From an uncultured Collinsella sp. (lineage in GTDB: Bacteria > Actinomycetota > Coriobacteriia > Coriobacteriales > Coriobacteriaceae), in contig UQSB01000071.1 of NCBI GenBank assembly GCA_900543505.1, positions 1 through 7,849 on the forward strand: 7,849 bases of DNA, given 5' to 3'. Position numbers and translations under genes: made by a program. Positions 1 through 5,766 of this stretch are shown here, piece after piece; positions within the stretch are counted from its first letter, which is position 1, and each line of letters opens with the position of its first letter. The notes beneath the pieces were generated by a model, which was given only the letters and a program-made list of their open reading frames with translations, made no database searches and was not told the DNA's origin.

Positions 1-129
1 GTCGTGGGTGCTGCGGGCGCGGCGTCCGCGGCCGATCACCGTGCGCGCGAGTTTGACCGCCTGGCCGACGTCGTGCGCGGGGCGCTCGACATGGAGTATG
101 TCTACCGCATTATCGAGGAGGGCGTATGA
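1..129 (+). CDS. cobQ: Cobyric acid synthase, C-terminal end (partial)
   Basis: Only the last 42 codons are present. The frame is open from base 1 to a TGA at 127-129. The readable tail includes EFDRLADVVRGALDMEYVYRII, given here as EFDRLADVVRG followed by ALDMEYVYRII. The pattern 'FDRLAD-VR--LDM--IY-II' is typical of the extreme C-terminus of CobQ/CbiP. That enzyme is the glutamine-dependent, ATP-driven amidotransferase that converts adenosylcobyrinate a,c-diamide to cobyric acid by amidating four side chains. The stop overlaps the ATG of the next gene (ATGA), and that gene is also a corrinoid enzyme, which supports the call. The paralogue CobB/CbiA (cobyrinate a,c-diamide synthase) is the main alternative, because the catalytic domains lie outside the window. 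Family identity rests on a short tail plus context. Confidence 0.72.
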   Translation, partial: VVGAAGAASAADHRAREFDRLADVVRGALDMEYVYRIIEEGV

Positions 130-641
130 TCCACGTGTATCATGGCGACGGCAAAGGCAAGACCACGGCGGCGATGGGCCTCGCCCTTCGCATGCTCGCT
201 GCAGGCCGCCGCGTCGTCGTCGTGCAGTTCCTGAAAGACGGCGAAAGCGGGGAGGTGCGCCTGCTCGCCGAGCATTTCGGCGTGCCCGTGTTCGCGGGGA
301 AGGTGTCGGACAAGTTTACCTGGTCGATGACGTCGGAAGAACTTGCCGCGACGTGCGAGCTGCACGATGGGAACCTCGCTTCTGCGCTCGCCGAGCTCGA
401 GGGCGCGCAAGAGGGACTGCTCGTGCTCGACGAGGCGCTCGACGCGCTTTCGAAGGGGCTTGTCGACGAGGCGCTCGTGGACCGCGCGCTCGATATGTCC
501 GCGCGCGGCGTCGAAGTAGCGCTCACCGGGCGCGCGCCTTCCCGCAAGATCGTGGAGAAGGCCGACTACATAACCGAGATGCGGTGCGAGAAACATCCCT
601 ACGAGCAGGGGATATGTGCAAGGGAAGGAGTGGAGTACTAG
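126..641 (+). CDS. cobO: Cob(I)yrinic acid a,c-diamide adenosyltransferase
   Basis: This 171-residue protein is full length for the CobA/CobO/BtuR family. These cytoplasmic enzymes transfer the 5'-deoxyadenosyl group of ATP to the cobalt of a reduced corrinoid, making the adenosylated intermediate used by CobQ. It starts with a glycine-rich P-loop, GDGKGKTT, at residues 7-14. A hydrophobic strand follows, ending in VLDE (about 100-103), then LTGR (132-135), and the C-terminal family block with AD-ITE and KHPYEQGICAREGVEY (156-171). The ATG at 126 overlaps the upstream stop. It is preceded by AGGAGG at 116-121, 4 nt away, so coupled translation is likely. It sits between a probable cobQ and cbiC in a tight operon. 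No frameshift or missing motif is seen. The function follows from family and context. Confidence 0.95.
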   Translation: MIHVYHGDGKGKTTAAMGLALRMLAAGRRVVVVQFLKDGESGEVRLLAEHFGVPVFAGKVSDKFTWSMTSEELAATCELHDGNLASALAELEGAQEGLLVLDEALDALSKGLVDEALVDRALDMSARGVEVALTGRAPSRKIVEKADYITEMRCEKHPYEQGICAREGVEY

Positions 642-1283
642 ATGGATTCCAAGGAGATGGCGCCCGGCGACATCGAGCGGCGCAGCTTCGAGATCATCAC
701 CGAAGAGCTTGGCGGCCGCACGTTCCCGCCGCTCGAAGAGCCCGTCGTGAAGCGCGTCATCCACACCACTGCCGACTTCTCGTACGCCGATTCCCTCGTG
801 TTCACCCATGACGCCGCGCACTGTGCGCTCGACGCACTGCGCGCAGGGGCCACGGTGCTCACCGACACGAACATGGCGCTCGCAGGCATAAGCAAGCCCG
901 CGCTCGAGAAGCTCGGCTGCAAGGCCGTGTGCTACATGGCCGACCCCGATGTCGCCGCGGCTGCGCGCGCCACGGGCACGACTCGCGCCGTTGCGAGCAT
1001 GGACAAAGCTAGCGGCATCGAGGGTCCGCTCATCGTGGCCGTCGGCAACGCTCCCACAGCACTTCTGCGCCTCGCCGAGCTCATGGACGCGGGGAAGATC
1101 GCGCCCGCGCTCATCGTTGGGGTGCCGGTCGGGTTTGTGAACGTGGTCGAGGCGAAAGAGGAGTTACTCGCGCGACGCGTGCCGGCCATCGTCGCGAGGG
1201 GTCGCAAGGGCGGCTCGACCGTGGCGGCCGCCATTATGAACGCGCTGCTCTACCAGATCACGCGCACGGGTGGCGCGAAGTGA
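642..1283 (+). CDS. cbiC: Precorrin-8X methylmutase (CbiC/CobH)
   Basis: This 213-residue protein is the normal length for the family that moves the C-11 methyl group to C-12, turning (cobalt-)precorrin-8 into (cobalt-)hydrogenobyrinate or cobyrinate. The diagnostic N-terminal block reads RVIHTTADFSYADSLVF (residues 38-54). His41 matches the catalytic histidine of the family. Later blocks are LTDTNMALAGI (73-83), GNAPTAL (135-141), GVPVGFVNVVEAKEEL (160-175) and the RGRKGGS region (186-192). The ATG follows the cobO stop without a gap. A strong GGAAGGAG ribosome-binding site at 623-630, inside the end of cobO, fixes the start. CbiC is the anaerobic-pathway name and CobH the aerobic one. I use CbiC because the setting looks anaerobic, but the sequence alone does not settle cobalt-early versus cobalt-late. 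Confidence 0.95.
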   Translation: MDSKEMAPGDIERRSFEIITEELGGRTFPPLEEPVVKRVIHTTADFSYADSLVFTHDAAHCALDALRAGATVLTDTNMALAGISKPALEKLGCKAVCYMADPDVAAAARATGTTRAVASMDKASGIEGPLIVAVGNAPTALLRLAELMDAGKIAPALIVGVPVGFVNVVEAKEELLARRVPAIVARGRKGGSTVAAAIMNALLYQITRTGGAK

Positions 1284-2053
1284 CGGCCCCCGCATCCGTG
1301 ACGGCGCTGCGCATCTTCGCCGGGACCACCGAGGGCCGCCTTCTGTGCGAATGGGCGAGCGGGGTGGGCATCCCCGCTCGTGCCTACGCGGCAACCGAGT
1401 ACGGAGGCGAGCTTTTGGGCGAGCTTCCGGGCATCGAGGTGCATGCGGGCAGGCTCGACGAGGCCGACATGGATCGCGAGCTTTCCGGCGCGCGCATCGT
1501 CGTCGACGCCACGCACCCCTTCGCTACGCTCGCAAGCGGCAACATCCGGGCCGCTTCGCTCGCCGTGGGTGCACAATGCCTGCGCCTTGCGCGCCCGGTC
1601 GAGGCGCTGCCCAAAGGCGTCGTGTCGGTCGCGTCGATCGCCTGCGCGGCGCGCTTTCTCTCCGAGAACCCGGGTCGTGTTCTTCTCACGACGGGGAGCA
1701 AGGAGCTTGCTCCCTACACGCGCGTCCCCGATTTCGCGGAACGCTTCTTTGTGCGTGTGCTCCCGCTGCCCGGTGCTATAACGAAGTGCATCGACGCGGG
1801 GTTTTCGCCGTCGCACGTCATCGGCATGCAGGGGCCCTTCACCCGCGAGCTCAACGAGGCGATGCTTCGGCAGGTGGGCGCCCAGTGGCTTGTGACCAAG
1901 GACTCGGGAACCGTAGGCGGCACGGCTGAGAAGCTCGCCGCAGCGCGCGCCGTGGGAGCGCGCTGCATCGTGGTCACCCGTCCCGCCGAGGGAGGCGGGG
2001 CCCTTTCGCTTCGGGAAGTGGAAGACACTCTCTTACGGGAGTTCGCGCGCTAG
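1280..2053 (+). CDS. cbiJ: Precorrin-6A reductase (CbiJ/CobK)
   Basis: This 257-residue protein fits the family of NAD(P)H-dependent reductases that reduce the corrin macrocycle of (cobalt-)precorrin-6A to 6B. The nucleotide-binding start motif is IFAGTTEGR at residues 12-20. DATHPFA (76-82), LLTTGSKEL (135-143), GMQGPFTRELNE (182-193) and the C-terminal TKDSGTVGGTAEKLAAAR (206-223) are all family hallmarks. The last of these is followed by a RP pair (234-235). The chosen GTG at 1280 overlaps the cbiC stop (GTGA). A second GTG at codon 7 (1298) is possible, since neither has a clear Shine-Dalgarno and translation is probably coupled. It is the last intact gene of the + strand operon. Its stop is followed at once by a transposase relic. 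Confidence 0.93.
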   Translation: MTAPASVTALRIFAGTTEGRLLCEWASGVGIPARAYAATEYGGELLGELPGIEVHAGRLDEADMDRELSGARIVVDATHPFATLASGNIRAASLAVGAQCLRLARPVEALPKGVVSVASIACAARFLSENPGRVLLTTGSKELAPYTRVPDFAERFFVRVLPLPGAITKCIDAGFSPSHVIGMQGPFTRELNEAMLRQVGAQWLVTKDSGTVGGTAEKLAAARAVGARCIVVTRPAEGGGALSLREVEDTLLREFAR

Positions 2054-2054
2054 G

Positions 2055-2139
2055 AGGAGCGCCCCGAGCAAGCTCGACCCGTACAAGCCCGTCATCCATC
2101 AATAGCTCGAGGACGACGCCCAGAACTGGCGCAAACAGC
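2055..2139 (+). pseudogene. IS21-type transposase (IstA) relic
   Basis: Immediately after cbiJ, in a different frame, the + strand reads APSKLDPYKPVIHQ, a TAG stop at 2103-2105, then LEDDAQNWRKQ. I recognise this as the conserved N-terminal segment of IS21-family IstA transposases ('SKLDPYKP-ID-WLEED---RKQRHTA'). The TAG sits where the family has tryptophan (TGG), a one-base nonsense change. Homology ends after RKQ, where the expected RHTA is missing. Only about 28 codons survive. There is no start codon, helix-turn-helix, DDE catalytic region or istB, so it cannot be functional. Recognition is from memory of the family and the fragment is short. Confidence 0.62.
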
Positions 2140-2143
2140 CCTT

Positions 2144-2220
2144 CAATAAGTTGCGGTGAAATAGTGTCTGTTTTTGCTGCTAGATAGCATATTCAGTCCC
2201 TAATTCACCGCAACTTGTTG
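2144..2220. repeat. 77-bp imperfect palindrome
   Basis: The outer 17-bp arms, 2144-2160 and 2204-2220, match at 16 of 17 positions as inverted repeats. They contain a perfect 13-bp core, AAGTTGCGGTGAA, at 2148-2160 with its complement at 2204-2216. The next 10 positions inward match at 7 of 10. A central TGCT/AGCA pair (2175-2178 with 2186-2189) shares the same centre at about 2182. The element begins 8 bp beyond the stop of the convergent permease gene and about 5 bp after the transposase relic ends. No run of T follows either arm, so it is not a classic intrinsic terminator. It could be a miniature mobile or REP-like repeat, the fused ends of a lost insertion sequence, or an mRNA 3'-end stabilising structure. 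The pairing is observed; the role is unknown. Confidence 0.8.
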
Positions 2221-2228
2221 GTGGTGGC

Positions 2229-3443
2229 TTACTGGTAGCGTAGGCACTCCACCGGGTTGAGCTTTGCCGCGCGGCGAGCGGGGTAGAAGCCAAAGATTAC
2301 GCCGATGCCGACGGAGACGCCGAAGGCCAGCAGCACCGTGGCGATTGAAAAGCTCGGTGTGATCTCCCCACTGGCACCGAGCTCGTTGAGAACCCCTGAT
2401 CCTGCGGCAAACATCGCGAGGCCCCAGGCCAGCAGATAGCCAATCAGGACACCCAGCAGGCCACCGGTGACGCACAGCGCCGAGGACTCGGCCAAAAACT
2501 GCGCGGTGATATCGCGGCGACTGGCGCCCAAGGCACGGCGAATACCGATCTCGCGGATGCGCTCAGTCACGTTGGTAAGCATCATATTCATAATGCCGAT
2601 TCCGCCGACAAGCAGTGAGATACTGGCGACAGCGCCCATGATGAGCGAGAAGGCGCCCATAAACGAGTTGAGTGCATCGATGGCGCTTTTCATGGAGGTC
2701 GCCGATACGCTGTCGTACTCATCATCCTCCGAGATGCCCTTCATCGCGCGCACCTTAGACTCGATGGTCTTGCAGAGCTCGTCCATGTCTGTGCCCTCGG
2801 CGGCAAGTGCCGTCACGCTGGGAAATGAAGGATTCTCGTTGCCAAACAGGCCGGAGATGGTTTCGCGTGGCATATACAGCGTGAGCGAGCCCATGGAGTC
2901 GCTGCCGCCATCAATCACGCCTACAATCTGCACCTCGCCGTTGGACACCTTGATGGTTTTCCCCAGTGCGTCCTGTTCGTTGCCGTAAAGCTGATCGGCG
3001 CCGCCGCGGCTGATGAGCGCCACGCGCGAGCCTGATTGAGACTCTGCCTGTGAATAGACACGTCCCGCAACGAGCTTGCTGGCGCCCACGGCATCAAGCA
3101 TGTCGCTATCGACGCCGTGGGCCATGACGGTATAGCTTTTATCCCCGACCTTGTACTCGGAATAGGCGCTATCGACGATGCCGATCTGCTCTATCTGCGG
3201 CACCAGTTTTTGAAGCTTCTCGATGTCCGACTCGGTGAGTTCTTGCGACGAATAGATTTGCACCATGCGCGCCGCATTGAGGCCCAGACTGTTGACCAGG
3301 CTGTTTTGGATGCCGCCGATGAGCGAAGTCATGGCAATGACCGAGGCGATGCCGATGACAATGCCCAGGATGGTGAGCAGGCTGCGCCCCTTGTTGGCCT
3401 CGAGCGAGTGAAGGGCTTCCTGGATAAGATCGCGGGCGCTCAT
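2229..3443 (-). CDS. MacB/FtsX-type ABC exporter permease
   Basis: This 404-residue protein has the four-helix MacB layout. The N-terminus RDLIQEALHSL and membrane segment 1 (about 20-45, LLTILGIVIGIASVIAM) are followed by an extracytoplasmic domain (about 46-260). Three C-terminal helices follow at about 261-287, 322-346 and 364-387. The hallmark loop after helix 2 reads GIMNMMLTNVTERIREIG then IRRALGASRRDI (282-312), and the protein ends in YPARRAAKLNPVECLRYQ (387-404). Such permeases convert cytoplasmic ATP hydrolysis into movement of an extracytoplasmic domain; substrates include peptides, macrolides and toxins. In E. coli MacB the ATPase is fused to the N-terminus, but here it is a separate gene upstream. 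The ATG overlaps the ATPase stop (ATGA). AAAGGAG lies 7 nt before it, at 3451-3457. The substrate cannot be read from sequence. Confidence 0.93.
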   Translation of the reverse strand: MSARDLIQEALHSLEANKGRSLLTILGIVIGIASVIAMTSLIGGIQNSLVNSLGLNAARMVQIYSSQELTESDIEKLQKLVPQIEQIGIVDSAYSEYKVGDKSYTVMAHGVDSDMLDAVGASKLVAGRVYSQAESQSGSRVALISRGGADQLYGNEQDALGKTIKVSNGEVQIVGVIDGGSDSMGSLTLYMPRETISGLFGNENPSFPSVTALAAEGTDMDELCKTIESKVRAMKGISEDDEYDSVSATSMKSAIDALNSFMGAFSLIMGAVASISLLVGGIGIMNMMLTNVTERIREIGIRRALGASRRDITAQFLAESSALCVTGGLLGVLIGYLLAWGLAMFAAGSGVLNELGASGEITPSFSIATVLLAFGVSVGIGVIFGFYPARRAAKLNPVECLRYQ

Positions 3444-4213
3444 GCCATCACTCCTTTCGGCGGGTTGGCGGAGGCGGAAATCATGGGCAGGTTATCTACG
3501 GCGCTGCGTAAGGTCTTCGGTGCATGCGGAATATACGCGCCGTCGTGAATGCGACCGTCGCGGATGGTCACGGCACGGTCGGCCTCGGCGGCGATGCCGG
3601 GGTCGTGTGTGATAAGCACGATGGTTTTGCCGCGCTCCTGGAGCTTGTGGAAGGTTTCCATGACGAGCGCTCCCGTGGCGGAGTCCAGGTTGCCCGTTGG
3701 CTCGTCGGCCAAAATGATGGGCGGGTCGTTGACGAGGGCGCGCGCGATGGCGACGCGCTGCATCTGTCCGCCCGAGAGTTCCGATATTCGGTGGTCCCAA
3801 TGGTCGACTGGCAGTGTGACGGCTTGCAGCGCGTGCACGGCGCGCATCTCGCGCTGGCTACGCGGCACATTGGTGTAGGACAGCGGCAGCATGACGTTTT
3901 CGATCACCGTCAGACGCGGCAGCAAGTTAAAACTCTGAAAGACAAAGCCGATGCTCAGCGCGCGCACCTCGGTGAGCTCATCATCGTCGAGCTCGGCGAC
4001 GTTGAGCCCTTGCAGGAAATAATCACCCGCCGTCGGCTTGTCCAGGCAGCCCAGGATGTTCATGAGCGTCGACTTGCCCGAGCCCGAGGGGCCGGTGATG
4101 GCGACGAACTCACCGGGGTTCACCGCCAGGCTCACGTTGTGCAGGATGTGGGCGCAACCGGCCTCGCTCTCAAAGATGCGGTGCACGTTGCGGATGTCGA
4201 TGACGGGACGCAT
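3440..4213 (-). CDS. MacB/LolD-type ABC transporter ATPase
   Basis: This 257-residue nucleotide-binding subunit pairs with the downstream permease. All motifs are intact: Walker A GPSGSGKST (41-49), Q-loop Gln93 in FVFQSFN, signature LSGGQ (146-150), Walker B IILADEPTGNLDS (166-178) with catalytic Glu171, and H-loop His203 in LITHD. The Q-loop and DEPTGNLDS wording is typical of the MacB/LolD/FtsE branch. Compared with the usual 220-235 residues it has an extra C-terminal tail of about 30 residues after RDGRIHDG, without a recognisable motif. The start codon overlaps the fusion-protein stop (TAATG), with a weak GAGGG 6 nt upstream. The tail end doubles as the leader and ribosome-binding site of the permease gene, which may help explain its length. 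The protein acts at the inner face of the membrane as a dimer. Confidence 0.95.
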   Translation of the reverse strand: MRPVIDIRNVHRIFESEAGCAHILHNVSLAVNPGEFVAITGPSGSGKSTLMNILGCLDKPTAGDYFLQGLNVAELDDDELTEVRALSIGFVFQSFNLLPRLTVIENVMLPLSYTNVPRSQREMRAVHALQAVTLPVDHWDHRISELSGGQMQRVAIARALVNDPPIILADEPTGNLDSATGALVMETFHKLQERGKTIVLITHDPGIAAEADRAVTIRDGRIHDGAYIPHAPKTLRSAVDNLPMISASANPPKGVMA

Positions 4214-5634
4214 TACTTGCCCTCGTCGGCAGACATATTGTCGCCGCCGTCTGCCGTCATGCCTGTGCCGGTATCCGTCACGATGGTGTCGCCGTCGCGT
4301 AACTTGGTAACCGGGACGTCTGGGTTGATCTCGTTGCCCTGGTCGTCGCGCTTGACCTGCGTCTTACCGACTACAGCCTCGTTGTCGTTTTGCGTCACGA
4401 CGGTCACCTTCACGCGGCGCGTCTTCTTGCCTTCCGAATCGGTGGCCAGATTGACGTAATAGTGCTCGCCGTCTTCGGTCATGAGCGCCATCGTCGGCAC
4501 CATCACCACGTCGTCGAGCTGCTCTGTCACCACCGATACCTCGGCCGTCATGCCCGGCTTCAGGCGCGCGTCGGGCGCCTCGATGAGAATGTCGACGTTA
4601 AAGGTTACGCTGCCGCCGCCACCGTTGGCGGTGTCGGAGTTTGCCACCGAGGCGATAGCCGTGACGGTGCCTTGGCTCACAATATCGGGAAACGCGGGAT
4701 AGGTCACGTTGGCGCTCTGGCCCACGGCGATCTTGGCGATATCCTTTTCGCCCACCTGAACCGTTACCTTCATCTTGGAGAGGTCGGCGATCTGCATGCA
4801 CTGCTTGCCGCCGCTCGTATCGCTTTCGCCCATGATCATGCCGCCTGTTACCGTAGCGCCCACCTTGGCGTTGAGCTCCACGATGCTGCCCGAGCTCGGC
4901 GCCGTAACCGTGCGCCCGGCGGCCTTGGCGTTCGCCTGATCGAGGTTTGCCTGGGCCGATGCGAGGCTGCGCTGTGCGGCCGATACGGCGTTCGTGTCCG
5001 CTGATGCGGCGGGGGTGCCAGCCGCTGCGGAACCTCCGTCGACGTCCGTCGTTGGGTTGGCCTGCGCGGCAGCTGCGGCTTTCTGCGCGTTGGCGAGGTC
5101 TTCTTGAGCGGCTGCAACTGCACGCTGCGCCTCGGCAACGTTGCGATCGAGCTCGTCGTTTTTAATGGTCATAAGCACGTCGCCCTCGTTGACGGATTGG
5201 CCTGCCTGCACGTTGATCGAATCGACCGTGCCGTCGACAGAAGGGGAGACCACTGAGGACGAAATGGGTTTGAGCTGGCCTTTTGCCTCGACCGTTGTGC
5301 TAAACGTGCCCTCGGTCACCATGTCGGTCGCAGGCCCGCTATCGCCCTGTGGCTGCGCATTGATAACCAGGGTTGCAACAATAGCAATGAGCGCGATGAC
5401 ACCCACGATGCCGGCGGCAATGCCGCGTCGAATCAGCTTTTTGCGTCGACGTTCGGCACGTTTTGCCTTGAGCTTGGCATATGCCTCTTCATCGGAAATC
5501 TCGGCCGTATCGTTCGTGAGTCCGCTCTCCTTGTCGGCATGTACGTCTGTGATCAGAGGAAGCGTTTCGGTGGCACCTTCGGGCGTGTGCTCGGTATCAT
5601 CCGGGCCCGGGGTGATGTTGGGGACATTCGGCAT
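4213..5634 (-). CDS. Membrane-fusion (HlyD/RND-type) adaptor of ABC exporter
   Basis: This 473-residue adaptor is the first gene of the exporter operon. Seen in order: an acidic then strongly basic cytoplasmic segment (1-69, with RRRKK at 62-66); one membrane helix (about 70-92); the first half of a biotinyl-lipoyl-like domain (about 127-160, PSVDGTVDSINVQAGQSVNEGD); an Ala/Gln-rich alpha-hairpin (161-191 and 214-240) broken by a Gly/Ala/Ser/Thr/Pro linker (192-213); and the second lipoyl half (241-275). A beta-barrel (about 280-370, ending RLKPGMTAEVSV) and a membrane-proximal domain (about 372-455) follow. The polar tail is rich in Asp, Gly and Met. The ATG at 5634 has AAGGAG at 5640-5645, 5 nt upstream. 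By analogy with YknX it assembles with the ATPase and permease, capturing or guiding substrate outside the membrane. Confidence 0.92.
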   Translation of the reverse strand: MPNVPNITPGPDDTEHTPEGATETLPLITDVHADKESGLTNDTAEISDEEAYAKLKAKRAERRRKKLIRRGIAAGIVGVIALIAIVATLVINAQPQGDSGPATDMVTEGTFSTTVEAKGQLKPISSSVVSPSVDGTVDSINVQAGQSVNEGDVLMTIKNDELDRNVAEAQRAVAAAQEDLANAQKAAAAAQANPTTDVDGGSAAAGTPAASADTNAVSAAQRSLASAQANLDQANAKAAGRTVTAPSSGSIVELNAKVGATVTGGMIMGESDTSGGKQCMQIADLSKMKVTVQVGEKDIAKIAVGQSANVTYPAFPDIVSQGTVTAIASVANSDTANGGGGSVTFNVDILIEAPDARLKPGMTAEVSVVTEQLDDVVMVPTMALMTEDGEHYYVNLATDSEGKKTRRVKVTVVTQNDNEAVVGKTQVKRDDQGNEINPDVPVTKLRDGDTIVTDTGTGMTADGGDNMSADEGK

Positions 5635-5671
5635 AGCGTCTCCTTTATAGAAAGTTCCTCAATAAGTATAT

Positions 5672-5695
5672 GCGCCCGCCGGTTGGGGCAGGCGC
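5672..5695 (-). terminator. GC-rich hairpin between L,D-transpeptidase and exporter operon
   Basis: On the - strand GCGCCTGCC and GGCGGGCGC pair over 9 positions (8 Watson-Crick plus one G-U) around a 6-nt CCAACC loop. It lies 72 nt past the transpeptidase stop and about 37 nt before the fusion-protein ATG. The downstream tract ATATACTTATT is A/T-rich but not a clean T-run. It may be a weak terminator or an attenuator that lets some transcripts run into the exporter operon. A TATACT hexamer at 5665-5670 on the same strand could be a -10 box, but I find no acceptable -35 (it would fall in the hairpin). An exporter promoter here is therefore unproven. Nothing else is recognised in the 132-bp gap 5635-5766 apart from the AAGGAG at 5640-5645. 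Confidence 0.5.
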
Positions 5696-5766
5696 ACAGG
5701 ACGGTATCTTTCGGAATTGTTAGATTGGTCGCAGCAGTTCCACGTTGTATGAATGTGCGCGTTGCA

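Noticed and set aside
1..125. Cobalamin riboswitch for the corrinoid operon
   Set aside because: The bases before cobO are coding for the preceding enzyme. The operon leader is outside the window.
8..811. 267-codon + strand frame covering cobO and part of cbiC in another phase
   Set aside because: It is Arg/Ala/Gly-rich, as off-frame GC-rich DNA is, and conflicts with two well supported genes.
2144..2220. Palindrome as an integron attC site
   Set aside because: The arms do not match the RYYYAAC / GTTRRRY core consensus, and their order is the reverse of an attC site.
2144..2220. Palindrome as a bidirectional Rho-independent terminator
   Set aside because: There is no T-run after either arm and the central part pairs poorly. 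A role in 3'-end protection remains possible.
3524..4459. 311-codon + strand frame opposite the ATPase and adaptor genes
   Set aside because: It runs across the boundary of two clear - strand genes and has no domain and no ribosome-binding site worth naming.
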